A stretch of DNA of 64,000 nucleotides from CAYRJD01 sp965212125 (lineage in GTDB: Bacteria > Actinomycetota > Acidimicrobiia > Acidimicrobiales > Poriferisodalaceae), in the NCBI GenBank assembly GCA_965212125.1, contig OZ243045.1, positions 186,001 through 250,000 of the forward strand, given 5' to 3'. Every line of letters starts with the position of its first letter. Positions within the stretch are counted from its first letter, which is position 1. The notes beneath the pieces were generated by a model, which was not told where the DNA came from, searched no databases, and saw only the letters and a list, made by a program, of their open reading frames with translations. Shown here piece after piece: positions 49,194 to 57,169 of this stretch. The translations under genes were made by a program, and so were the position numbers.

Positions 49194-50159
49194 ATGACGC
49201 TAAAGAAGATTCTGATATTCGCTGAAGGCGGACCCGACGGCCCTTCAAGTCTCACGTTGGAGATGGCGACGAAAGCCCGCACTCTGGCCGATGCGGTTGA
49301 GGCCTTTGCCGCCGGGCACGGCGAGCAAATGGCGGCCGAGCTTGGTGCGCATGGAGTGACGGTTGTTCACGATGTCGGCGAGATGACTGATCGCCTGGTC
49401 GGTCCGCACGCCGCGGTCGCCATGCAGGCGCATCTGGCAGGCGATGCGGCCGATGCGGTGTTTTTCGGGCAGACCACTGACGGGCGCGACACCGCTGCTC
49501 GATTGTCGGTGCTGTTAGATCAGCCGGTGATGACCAACAACGTGGGTGCGGAGCTGTCCGATGATGGCAAGTTGGTGGCGGAGGAGCCGATTTTTGGCGG
49601 CGTGAAGAACATTTTCACGCAGTGGGAGTCTGACGGCGCTGCGATTGCGCTGTTCCGTCCGAAGAGTTTTGAGCCTGAGCCCAGCGGTGGCGGTGCGGCT
49701 GAGGTGCGTGCGGCTGCTGGTGGTGATGCTGGGGTGGCTGGCAGTGCCGAGGTAACTGGGCGCCACCAAGAGGAGCGCTCCGGCCCGCAGCTTGATGACG
49801 CCGCAGTGGTGGTGTCTGGCGGGCGTGGTTTAGGTAACGCAGATGCGTTTGAGATGGTGGAGGAGCTGGCGGGCTTGCTTGGGGCGGCTGCTGGCGCTTC
49901 TAGGGCGATTGTTGATGCTGGCTGGGTGCCGTATTCAATGCAGGTGGGCCAAACCGGCAAGGTTGTGAAGCCAGGCGTGTATATCGCCTGCGGTATTTCC
50001 GGTGCGACTCAGCATCTGGTGGGGATGAAGGGGTCGAAGAACATCATCGCCATCAACAAAGACCCCGAGGCACCGATATTTGGCGTTGCCGACCTCGGCA
50101 TCGTGGGCGACGTGCACAAGGTGATGCCAGCCCTGATCGAGGCCCTCAAGGCGCGGTAA
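49194..50159 (+). CDS. etfA: electron transfer flavoprotein alpha subunit
   Basis: FAD-binding partner of EtfB. 321 residues from ATG 49194. The C-terminal FAD domain is clear: VVSGGRGLG, SRAIVDAGWVPYSMQVGQTG (20 residues), YIACGISGATQHLVGMKGSK (20 residues) and INKDPEAPIFGVADLGIVGD (20 residues). A short Ala/Gly-rich insertion sits at about 172-188 between the two domains. It is the last gene before the low-G+C island. Confidence 0.95.
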   Translation: MTLKKILIFAEGGPDGPSSLTLEMATKARTLADAVEAFAAGHGEQMAAELGAHGVTVVHDVGEMTDRLVGPHAAVAMQAHLAGDAADAVFFGQTTDGRDTAARLSVLLDQPVMTNNVGAELSDDGKLVAEEPIFGGVKNIFTQWESDGAAIALFRPKSFEPEPSGGGAAEVRAAAGGDAGVAGSAEVTGRHQEERSGPQLDDAAVVVSGGRGLGNADAFEMVEELAGLLGAAAGASRAIVDAGWVPYSMQVGQTGKVVKPGVYIACGISGATQHLVGMKGSKNIIAINKDPEAPIFGVADLGIVGDVHKVMPALIEALKAR

Positions 50160-50190
50160 TCACGTAGCCGTGGTTCTATAGTGGTACCTT

Positions 50191-50216
50191 CGCGGTGCGT
50201 AAGGGGAACGCACGCG
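50191..50216. other. inverted repeat in front of the low-GC island
   Basis: GTGCGT (50195-50200) and ACGCAC (50208-50213) can pair around AAGGGGA, with extra CG-rich bases either side pairing imperfectly. It lies 15 bases before the first island gene, after a -10-like TATAGT (50177-50182). It could be a leader hairpin or operator; no -35 is convincing. Confidence 0.45.
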
Positions 50217-50230
50217 AGCAGTAGGTAGAT

Positions 50231-51421
50231 ATGTCACTTCAATCTGTCATCAAAAGGATCGCTAATAGTGATTTGGATACTAATGAGGAGACCGTCAAGT
50301 TTCATGCGGTAGCACCAATCCTCAAAGAGCTTGGATGGGATATTTTTGCTGAGGGTTCACCAAATAGCAAAACAGTTGTTGAATTTGAAATACCATTGAA
50401 TGGAATATCAGAAAAAGATAAAGATAAGTTCCCGGACATTGGCTTAAGAAAAAAAGAGGCAAGCAGTAGTTTCCTAGCCTTTGTTGAAGTTAAGGGCTCT
50501 TCTAGAAGCTCTTCAAATGATCATAAGCTCGATGATCATCTTGATCAAATTTCTACTTATGTTATTCGATCTGGAACGCAAATAATTGCACTCACTAATG
50601 GAAAAAGATGGAAGCTCTACTGCCTTGTGTCAGGGCAAGCATTTGATGATAGCCAGTTTTATGAATTCTATATTACGCCAGATAATATAGATAAAGTATT
50701 TAAAATACTAAGGAAATTTCTGTTAAAGGCAGTCTTAGTTAACGGTAAAGCAGTTACTGAAGCTAAGAAGATACTAGACAGATTAAAAAAAGATAAAGAG
50801 CTTATTGAGTTAGTTAAGGAAGTATGGAAGCCTGCATATGATGGAATGATATCTGATGGCAGCTTAACTTTTCTTAGAGACGTCGTTGGCTACGTTACAA
50901 GTGATATTGCAAAAAAGTATGGGAAACAATATAGTAAAAAAGAAATAGAGAAGGCTTTGCGTGAGTACAAAGGTCTTACAGGAAATACCTTAACTGTAAG
51001 CTCAGCAAAAAAGCCGAAACCTAAATCAAGCTCAGGACGTAAACCAAGAGCACCAGTACCTCCGAGGCATATTATTCTCTATGGCCAGAAGATAACTGCA
51101 AAAACCTCTAAGCGGGTTTTTGAAGCTACTGCAATTTACTTCTACAAACGAGAGGGTATTCAATTTATTCAAAAATTTGAAAACACAAGAGGTGGGAAAG
51201 TACCGTTTATCTCTAGAAATAACGAGAACGAGCGTTTCAGGAATATTGCCGAATCCCCGATTTGGTATAACGCCCATGGCGCCGCTGAAGTATTTGTGAG
51301 CAAATCCTACGAATTGATAGACGTATTTGGCGGATCTAAGGGTGATTTGAAAATCTATCATGAGAGCGGAAAGCTTATTAAATACGACGCTAACGGGCAG
51401 CCCTACCTTACAGAAGAGTAG
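50231..51421 (+). CDS. HsdR-N-like PD-(D/E)XK nuclease paralog 1 with C-terminal module
   Basis: 396 residues. Residues 1-160 resemble the N-terminal nuclease domain of type I restriction HsdR: NEETVKFHAVAPILKELGWD, D69 in FPDIGLR, E86 and K88 in AFVEVKG, Q106 in HLDQISTYV, then IIALTNGKRWKLY. These match the D...ExK...Q layout. A helical middle follows (about 160-255), then a Lys/Pro/Ser linker and a C-terminal module (about 282-380) shared with paralog 2 and the fourth gene. There are no helicase motifs, so this is not a full HsdR. ATG 50231 follows TAGGTAG. Whether it cuts DNA, and which DNA, is unknown. Confidence 0.8.
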   Translation: MSLQSVIKRIANSDLDTNEETVKFHAVAPILKELGWDIFAEGSPNSKTVVEFEIPLNGISEKDKDKFPDIGLRKKEASSSFLAFVEVKGSSRSSSNDHKLDDHLDQISTYVIRSGTQIIALTNGKRWKLYCLVSGQAFDDSQFYEFYITPDNIDKVFKILRKFLLKAVLVNGKAVTEAKKILDRLKKDKELIELVKEVWKPAYDGMISDGSLTFLRDVVGYVTSDIAKKYGKQYSKKEIEKALREYKGLTGNTLTVSSAKKPKPKSSSGRKPRAPVPPRHIILYGQKITAKTSKRVFEATAIYFYKREGIQFIQKFENTRGGKVPFISRNNENERFRNIAESPIWYNAHGAAEVFVSKSYELIDVFGGSKGDLKIYHESGKLIKYDANGQPYLTEE

Positions 51422-51423
51422 CC

Positions 51424-52599
51424 ATGTCGCTTGAGGAAACTATTCAAAGAGTCGCGAACAGAGACTTGCCGCCAAATGAAGAGACGGCAATAAAATACAT
51501 TATTGACCCGATCCTTGAAGACCTGGGATGGGATGTTCGTAATATCGATGGGAACTCAGAGGTTGAGTATGAGAGATCAGTAGGGCCTGGAAGAGGGGCG
51601 AAGAAAGAAGGTCGCGCAGATATAGCACTAATGAAGGTCGGTCGAGGAGGTAAGAGAGAATGTGTCTGCCTGGTTGAGGCAAAAGCCCCTGGCAAAAAGC
51701 TTAGAGATCACATAGATCAGCTTGTCAACTATGCCTTCCACGAAGGTGTTGATTTATGTGTACTTACAAATGCAAAAGAGTGGTGGCTCTACCTTCCACG
51801 TGAAAAGGGCCCAATAGACGACCGCCGGTTTGCAGAAATTAAGCTTGCTGATGATCCTGAGCAAATAGCGGCGGAGCTTGAACATTTTCTTAGTAAAGAA
51901 AATGTGATTAACGGAACAGCTGAGGATCGCGCAAAAAAACGGATTGAAGCTCTAAAAGACGCGGATATTTTAAACACAGAGCTTCCAAAGATTTTGGACC
52001 AACTAACAAGAGATCATGACCCAGAGTTAGTCGAATTAATCATTAGGCGAGCCTCAAGTTCGACAGGTCTCAGCCCTTCACCAGAGCAAGTAGCAAGGGT
52101 TTTGGATAGGGCAAGGGTTTTGGATGGGAAAAGTATTCCCAATACGCCCAGTAGGAAACCTGATTTACCTCTTCCTTCAACTAAGGCATCGAAACTAAAG
52201 GTACCTAGCATAAAAACACCAAAGCCCCGTAAGGTTGTTTTGAACGGGGCTGAGACTGAGGTTAAGCAATGGAGAGAACTCCTTCTAGTAGTGGCTAATT
52301 CTCTTTACGAAAGACACAAACATGAATTTTACCCGCTTGTTACGGACAACTGGAGAACCAGGAAAATTCCCATATCCTTGATAAAAAGCGATTTCCGCTC
52401 TGCTGACCAGCTTAACAACACTCCATATTGGATTAATACTTGGTGGAGTGCCTATAACCTTTTGAGGATTGCTCATGAGTTACTGCTAGTTACAGGCGGT
52501 AAGGAAACAGACCTTTCTGTCTTTAATTCTGAGGGCGTTGAATTAGTACGAGATAGTAAACTGCGGAAAATAATTCCCTTGACTTCACAGAATGGGTAA
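51424..52599 (+). CDS. HsdR-N-like PD-(D/E)XK nuclease paralog 2 with C-terminal module
   Basis: 391 residues, two bases after paralog 1. The N-terminus matches paralog 1 closely (MSLEETIQRVANRDLPPNEE against MSLQSVIKRIANSDLDTNEE), which points to tandem duplication. Active-site residues: D66 in RADIALM, E85 and K87 in CLVEAKA, Q99 in HIDQLVNY, followed by VLTNAKEWWLYLP. The helical middle reads LPKILDQLTRDHDPELVELI. A Pro/Lys/Ser linker leads to the C-terminal module starting at VVLNGAETEVKQW, with TPYWINTWWSAYNLL and LLLVTGGKETDLSVF. No helicase or methylase motif. Confidence 0.8.
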   Translation: MSLEETIQRVANRDLPPNEETAIKYIIDPILEDLGWDVRNIDGNSEVEYERSVGPGRGAKKEGRADIALMKVGRGGKRECVCLVEAKAPGKKLRDHIDQLVNYAFHEGVDLCVLTNAKEWWLYLPREKGPIDDRRFAEIKLADDPEQIAAELEHFLSKENVINGTAEDRAKKRIEALKDADILNTELPKILDQLTRDHDPELVELIIRRASSSTGLSPSPEQVARVLDRARVLDGKSIPNTPSRKPDLPLPSTKASKLKVPSIKTPKPRKVVLNGAETEVKQWRELLLVVANSLYERHKHEFYPLVTDNWRTRKIPISLIKSDFRSADQLNNTPYWINTWWSAYNLLRIAHELLLVTGGKETDLSVFNSEGVELVRDSKLRKIIPLTSQNG

Positions 52600-52604
52600 A
52601 TGAA

Positions 52605-53507
52605 ATGGTTACCAATCGCTTTGAAGGCCCAAAACTAGAAGAAATAATCAAAGGTGTTTCTCATGATACTGCTGGCAATGAAACCCTCGTAACAACTTCT
52701 GTTGTTATGCCTGTTTTGCAGTGCTTGGGCTGGAGCACTCTCGGCGTTAGTAAAACTGGGGAAGTTGACTTTGAGCGGCCAATTAGTAATGAGAAGAAGA
52801 GTATAACTAAAAAGGCGGATATAGCCTTACTCAGAGTTAGTAAAACTAAGAAAAAGTGTGTCGCAGTAATCGAAGTCAAAGCATTTCAAAAAAGCTTAGA
52901 TGGTCACGTAAAACAACTAGCTTGGTATGCCACATACGAAAAGGCTGACATATTTGTTCTAACTAATGGCTTGGAATGGCGATTATATTTAAGACCTAAT
53001 CATCATACCCCTCCTCCTTTTGATGATAATGTGCTAAATGAATTTGAATTTACTCGCTTTTATTTTGCAGATCCTTACGTACCTGATCCTCATCAAGTTT
53101 GCGCTGAACAATTACGCCGCTTCTTAGGTAAGAAAAATACTTACACTCAGGAATCAAAAAAATTAGCAAAAGAGCAGCTAAAAGTTAAGAAAGGTATCGA
53201 GAAAATACACGATTCCTTATCTAACATTTTGATTAAACTGTTCCTGAGGCCTGAAGATGACTTGATAGATTATCTCACAGAGCAAATCGCGGCTAAGATA
53301 AGAGTTGATATTCCAGAAATACATATCCGAGCCTTGGTAAAGGACTTTGGAAAATACCTAGAAGAGGATTTTGACTATCATCATGAGCGCTTTTTGAATC
53401 TTGATTACTCACCTCCCTGGAAAAACCTGCATTATGTATATGACTCTGATATAAATGTCTTTCACAAAACCTGGCTTACTAAGCTGCGCAACTTGCATCA
53501 AGCATAA
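52605..53507 (+). CDS. HsdR-N-like PD-(D/E)XK nuclease paralog 3, lacking the C-terminal module
   Basis: 300 residues from ATG 52605. The nuclease core is intact: D72 in KKADIALL, E90 and K92 in VIEVKAF, Q104 in HVKQLAWY, then IFVLTNGLEWRLYLR. It has the helical middle (LSNILIKLFLRPEDDLIDYL, 20 residues) but ends soon after and has no linker or C-terminal module. The next gene consists of such modules only, so the two may act together as a split version of paralogs 1 and 2. More diverged from them than they are from each other, by eye. Confidence 0.78.
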   Translation: MVTNRFEGPKLEEIIKGVSHDTAGNETLVTTSVVMPVLQCLGWSTLGVSKTGEVDFERPISNEKKSITKKADIALLRVSKTKKKCVAVIEVKAFQKSLDGHVKQLAWYATYEKADIFVLTNGLEWRLYLRPNHHTPPPFDDNVLNEFEFTRFYFADPYVPDPHQVCAEQLRRFLGKKNTYTQESKKLAKEQLKVKKGIEKIHDSLSNILIKLFLRPEDDLIDYLTEQIAAKIRVDIPEIHIRALVKDFGKYLEEDFDYHHERFLNLDYSPPWKNLHYVYDSDINVFHKTWLTKLRNLHQA

Positions 53508-53567
53508 AAGCTTAAGATACCTAGATAAACCAAGGTTAATGTTAGAGCTGAGGCTGAAAGAGTAAAA

Positions 53568-54299
53568 ATGGCAATACCAGTATCCTGGAGGCTAGGGGAG
53601 ACCGTCTATCATTCAAAGTCTAAAATCGCGTTCACAACCGACTTGCTAGATAGGTTGCTAGCACTTCACCCTGACAAGTTTCCAAAACTTGCTGAAAATA
53701 TGCTCTTTGACCTTTTTCTATCTACTTCCTTAGATAAGTTAAGTAAAGGCAAGCCAGTATATTCTTCAGGATATTATAGAGAAACTGATTTTGCCCCAAT
53801 TGCTTACCTTGCCTCAGCCTACTGGGTGTTTCGGACATGTTGTGATCTTGCTTCAATTGAAATAGAAGGCGATGAGTTGGTTATTGAGTATCCAGATGAT
53901 GAGTTCGGGCTTGACGACTTTATATTTCTATATGCTGCCTTAGAGGAGGCAAGCACCAGGGTAAAGCCTCTAGCCTTTACACTTCTAGGTGAGGCTTACA
54001 AGTTTAAATCTCACGCACATATTTCAAAGACTGTATTTGAAAAAATGTATGAGCTGTACCCTGAGAAGTTTAGCGAACTTTATATGGATCCTGATAACTG
54101 GCGTGTTGTGTTATCTAAAGACCCAGAGAGAGTTGAAGGATTTGAGAGGGCAAGACAAGTTGGCGATTCTGACTATTACTTTGATGCTGAATTTACTGCG
54201 TATGCAAAGAACGTGGCCAGAATTGATCGGATGTACAAGCAGATAGTTTCTCATTTTGGATATTCTGAGGGGGATTTTGAATATCAATTTGGAAACTAA
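53568..54299 (+). CDS. tandem-module protein of the nuclease island, unknown function
   Basis: 243 residues from ATG 53568, after a 60-base gap. I read it as two degenerate copies of the module at the C-termini of paralogs 1 and 2. Copy 1 (about 8-105): LGETVYHSKSK, then LHPDKFPKLAE, and IEIEGDELVIEY at its end. Copy 2 (about 137-243): LLGEAYKFKSH, ELYPEKFSEL, and HFGYSEGDFEYQFGN. Both keep G, K and F at near-identical spacing. No nuclease residues, signal peptide or membrane segment. Same low-G+C codon use as the other three genes. I do not recognise a named family. Confidence 0.75.
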   Translation: MAIPVSWRLGETVYHSKSKIAFTTDLLDRLLALHPDKFPKLAENMLFDLFLSTSLDKLSKGKPVYSSGYYRETDFAPIAYLASAYWVFRTCCDLASIEIEGDELVIEYPDDEFGLDDFIFLYAALEEASTRVKPLAFTLLGEAYKFKSHAHISKTVFEKMYELYPEKFSELYMDPDNWRVVLSKDPERVEGFERARQVGDSDYYFDAEFTAYAKNVARIDRMYKQIVSHFGYSEGDFEYQFGN

Positions 54300-54311
54300 G
54301 CATGCTCATAG

Positions 54312-55025
54312 CTAAACCAGTGGCCAGGGCCAGCTTCGGCCACCTGTGTCTTCTGGGAAATGCCCTAGGTCGGCCATTCGGCTAGCTCGGTATTGCATCG
54401 CCTCAATCTCCGGCTCAGTAAGCCACGGCTTTAGCCGGTCCAGCGGGTCGTTGATGATGCAGTGCAGGTTCTCGCACATATCGTCGCTCAGTTGATCACC
54501 GACAAAATCCCAGATCACCGTCCGTAGCTTGAAGTCTTCAGAAAAGCACAGCCCCTGGTCAATGCCGTAGATGCGACCCCACTTGGCCAGCAGGCAATGC
54601 CCCGACTTGCGGTCGGTGTTGTTGGCAACCAAATCAAACAGACAGATCGTGCGCAGGTCGGCGTGATGCTGCGGCTCATTTATCAGCGTGAAGTAGTGCT
54701 GCGTGAAATCAGCCTCAATGAACAGCTGCACCGACCCGACACCATGTGGACCGTCTCGCTCGATGGTCGGCGGAATGACATCCCACCCCATCTCATCGCT
54801 TAGCTCAAACGCAGCTATCTCACGACGGTGAAGACCGGCCGGGAAATCCCACAACGGGCGCTCACCCTTGGTCGGCTTGTAGATCGCAGCCGCCGCATCT
54901 TGGCCGTCCTCGTCCAACACCTTCACCAAGAAGGTGGCGTTGCTGCTCTGCGGCATGCGGGCGACTAGCTCTAGCTCACCTTTTCGCAGCAGCTCAAGAG
55001 CCTCGGCTGTGCTTGCGGCATCCAA
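54312..55025 (-). CDS. SCO1664 family protein (PI3/4-kinase-like)
   Basis: 237 residues; actinobacterial family related to phosphatidylinositol 3/4-kinases. Possible nucleotide and catalytic parts: AAAIYKPTKGERPLWDFP with a nucleotide-site Lys, REIAAFELSDEMGWDVIPPT (20 residues), VANNTDRKSGHCLL and YGIDQGLCF. The start is probably TTG at 55025, right after the stop of the DUF3090 gene, suggesting coupled translation. The trio SCO1664-DUF3090-phosphatase is a conserved actinobacterial neighbourhood, often near mshC; its role is not established. Confidence 0.88.
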   Translation of the reverse strand: MDAASTAEALELLRKGELELVARMPQSSNATFLVKVLDEDGQDAAAAIYKPTKGERPLWDFPAGLHRREIAAFELSDEMGWDVIPPTIERDGPHGVGSVQLFIEADFTQHYFTLINEPQHHADLRTICLFDLVANNTDRKSGHCLLAKWGRIYGIDQGLCFSEDFKLRTVIWDFVGDQLSDDMCENLHCIINDPLDRLKPWLTEPEIEAMQYRASRMADLGHFPEDTGGRSWPWPLV

Positions 55026-55027
55026 GC

Positions 55028-55576
55028 TCAGTCCTTTGGCGGGCGATAACCGTTGCGCTTGGCAAAATCCCGGCCATCATCAATCAACCGCAAGGCGTGT
55101 TCGCAAAATGCCGCTACCAGCTCGGGCCGCAGGTGGAACAAGGCAGAGGCGGGTTCGGTTTCGGCGAGTCCATCGGTATCGCCCGATCCACCGGCTTCGT
55201 CGGGCTCGTCGGTGTCGGGGCTGCTGGCATCGGATTCGTCCTCGTCCACATCCATGTCGGCATCGTTTAGCTCACGCGCCACCACAACGATGATGCCCGT
55301 ATCCGGGTCAAGGCCTGCGCCCAACTCAGCTACCGTCCACGCCGCCATTACCGGTTCCTGCAAAGGCATCAACTGCGACGGCGGCTCAACCAGATCGTGC
55401 TTCTCTAGCAGTTGCTTCAATGCCGTCGCCAGCGCGCCGACCTGCATTTTCTCCAGCTTCAGCGTGACGATCTGGTCGCCGTCCACGCCTTGCAAGAAAA
55501 AGATCCGCTGTCCGGCGGGCCCTACCGCGGCGGCAATGAAACTGTCTGTGTTGCGGAGTTCAAAGTTTTCAGACAT
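55028..55576 (-). CDS. DUF3090 family protein
   Basis: 182 residues from ATG 55576. SFIAAAVGPAGQRIFFLQGV (20 residues) and VTLKLEKMQVGALATALKQL (20 residues) are family-like. An acidic stretch near residues 105-145 separates the core from the C-terminal FHLRPELVAAFCEHALRLID (20 residues). It lies between the SCO1664 and phosphatase genes. Function unknown. Confidence 0.88.
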   Translation of the reverse strand: MSENFELRNTDSFIAAAVGPAGQRIFFLQGVDGDQIVTLKLEKMQVGALATALKQLLEKHDLVEPPSQLMPLQEPVMAAWTVAELGAGLDPDTGIIVVVARELNDADMDVDEDESDASSPDTDEPDEAGGSGDTDGLAETEPASALFHLRPELVAAFCEHALRLIDDGRDFAKRNGYRPPKD

Positions 55577-55636
55577 TGCTAGTTCAATTGCCAGTTCTCA
55601 AGTATTGCGGCGCCCGGTGCGTCAAGCCCAGCCAAG

Positions 55637-56275
55637 CTAGGCGGGCTTCAACTCTGCCAGGTCTGACGTGTTGTTGGTGGTGAGCACCATCGGTCCGCCC
55701 GCACCAAGCGAAATCGCAGTGACCGAGCACGGCGACACAACGATGCGCTGGAACAGGTCTAGGTGGGTGCCCATAGCATGCGCTATGTAGGCGCGGATCG
55801 GGTCGGCGTGCGCAACGGCCACCACCGCTTTGCCGCTGTGGCGGTCGGCGATCTCGGCGATCGCTGCCACGAAGCGGGTCTGCATTTCGGTGAAAGATTC
55901 GCCGTCTGGAAAACGAAAGCCGCTCGGGTAGCGCTGCACCGTGCGCCACGCCTTCAGCTTGGACAGCGCAGCCAGTTTGCGGCCGGTCCATTTTCCAACG
56001 TCAAGCTCGTTCAGCCCTTTGTGAGTTTTGGTCGGCTGGCCGACGGCCTTGGCGATGTAGCCGGCGGTTTGCTGGGCACGCAACAGCGGCGACGCATACA
56101 CCGCTGCCACATGCTTGGCGAGCGGGGCGATGCGGGTGCCGGCGTTTTGGGCTTGCTCGATGCCTTTGTCGGACAGGTGCACTCCGGCTCGACGACCGTA
56201 AAGCTCAACGCCGGTGGTGGGGGTTTGGCCGTGGCGTACTAGCAGCACCAAGGTGGGTCGATTGCTTGTGGGCAC
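55637..56275 (-). CDS. histidine phosphatase family protein (phosphoglycerate mutase-like)
   Basis: 212 residues from GTG 56275. The phosphohistidine is in LLVRHGQTPTTG near residue 13, and the second catalytic His in VAVAHADPIRAYIAHAMG near 155. ELDVGKWTGRKLAAL and FPDGESFTEMQTRF are typical. The frame extends upstream to 56431 through a repeat-rich spacer and contains no plausible signal, so the later start is preferred. Substrate unknown. Confidence 0.9.
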   Translation of the reverse strand: MPTSNRPTLVLLVRHGQTPTTGVELYGRRAGVHLSDKGIEQAQNAGTRIAPLAKHVAAVYASPLLRAQQTAGYIAKAVGQPTKTHKGLNELDVGKWTGRKLAALSKLKAWRTVQRYPSGFRFPDGESFTEMQTRFVAAIAEIADRHSGKAVVAVAHADPIRAYIAHAMGTHLDLFQRIVVSPCSVTAISLGAGGPMVLTTNNTSDLAELKPA

Positions 56276-56340
56276 AAGCTGACGGTAGCAACGTGCGTGC
56301 TCTGTGGATGTGCTTGTAGAGCGTGTTTGTGAAGCGTGCT

Positions 56341-56454
56341 CGCGAAACGTGCGATGCGGTGTGTCCGCGAAACGTGCTTGCGTAGCGGCGCTGCCACACT
56401 TGCTTTGTGAGCGAGGGAAGTGTGAGCGCACGAAGTGAACGCAGGAAGTGAACG
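56341..56454. repeat. repeat-rich divergent spacer
   Basis: In the 159-base spacer between the phosphatase and glycosylase genes, CGCGAAACGTGC occurs at 56341-56352 and 56366-56377, and GAAGTGAACG at 56432-56441 and 56445-56454. The latter pair overlaps the start of the glycosylase gene. No promoter was recognised. Confidence 0.75.
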
Positions 56455-57169
56455 AGCCGAGCCGGCCACGCTGGCTCAGCTAAACCAGCAGGTCACTTCA
56501 TGTCGGCGGTGTGAGCGGCTAGTTGAGTGGCGTGAGCAGGTGGCGCAGCAAAACCGCCGGGCGGCTTTCAAAGATCAGCAGTACTGGGGCAAGCCGGTGC
56601 CTGCGTTTGGCGACCCGGCCGCTTCGGTGGTGATCGTTGGACTCGCTCCAGCCGCCCACGGCGCTAACCGCACCGGCCGCATGTTCACGGGCGATCGTTC
56701 GGGCGATTTTCTCTACGCCTCTTTGCATCGCTGCGGCTTGGCGAATCAGCCCACCTCCCAAGATTTGCACGACGGCTTGAGGCTGACGGGTGCCTACATA
56801 ACTGCCGCCGTTCGCTGCGCCCCGCCTGCTAATAAGCCTTCGGTGCGAGAGCGTGATGAGTGTGCGGGCTATCTCGTTTCGGAGCTGGGCTTGTTGAGTG
56901 ACGCTCGGGTGGCAGTGGTGTTGGGGGCGTTTGCCTATGGCGTGATGTGTACTTTGCTGGGCGTGAGGCCTCGCCCGAAGTTTGGCCACGGCGTGTGCGT
57001 GGATCTGGGGCAGAGGCAGGAAGAAGGCGCACCGCCGCAAGAGCGATTTGGCTTGTCGCATCTGCTGTGTTCGTTCCATCCCAGCCAGCAGAACACCTTC
57101 ACCGGACGGCTAACCGAACAGATGCTTGACGATGTTTTTGTTGAAGCGAAAGCCCTGGCCGCGCTATGA
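56435..57169 (+). CDS. udgB: uracil-DNA glycosylase, family 5 (UdgB-like)
   Basis: Removes uracil, and in studied members hypoxanthine, from DNA. 244 residues. Motif 1 GLAPAAHGANRTGRMFTGDR (20 residues, about 69-88), which lacks a polar catalytic residue at the usual place as in family 5, and motif 2 CSFHPSQQNTFTG near the C-terminus. C23, C26, C128 and C143 should hold a 4Fe-4S cluster. GTG 56435 lies inside a short repeat; the exact start is uncertain. The stop overlaps the next gene by four bases. Confidence 0.93.
   Translation: MNAGSERAEPATLAQLNQQVTSCRRCERLVEWREQVAQQNRRAAFKDQQYWGKPVPAFGDPAASVVIVGLAPAAHGANRTGRMFTGDRSGDFLYASLHRCGLANQPTSQDLHDGLRLTGAYITAAVRCAPPANKPSVRERDECAGYLVSELGLLSDARVAVVLGAFAYGVMCTLLGVRPRPKFGHGVCVDLGQRQEEGAPPQERFGLSHLLCSFHPSQQNTFTGRLTEQMLDDVFVEAKALAAL

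Larger units (their letters stand above)
50231..54299 (+). other. low-G+C four-gene island with three HsdR-N-like nuclease paralogs
   Basis: By eye the G+C drops from about 60-65% to roughly 35-45% exactly across four plus-strand genes, and codon use turns A/T-rich. The flanks, etfA and the SCO1664-DUF3090 cluster, are ordinary high-G+C genes. No integrase, transposase, tRNA or flanking direct repeat was found at the edges. Genes are tightly spaced (2, 5 and 60 bases), consistent with one transcript. It looks horizontally acquired and possibly defensive. Confidence 0.8.

Noticed and set aside
50231..51421. Annotation of the first island gene as a type I restriction HsdR subunit
   Set aside because: The protein is 396 residues with no helicase motifs, while HsdR is about 1000 residues and works with HsdM and HsdS, none of which is here.
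50160..54311. Attachment-site repeats or integrase bordering the low-G+C island
   Set aside because: I compared the two junctions by eye and found no direct repeat, tRNA or recombinase gene, so the mode of arrival is open.
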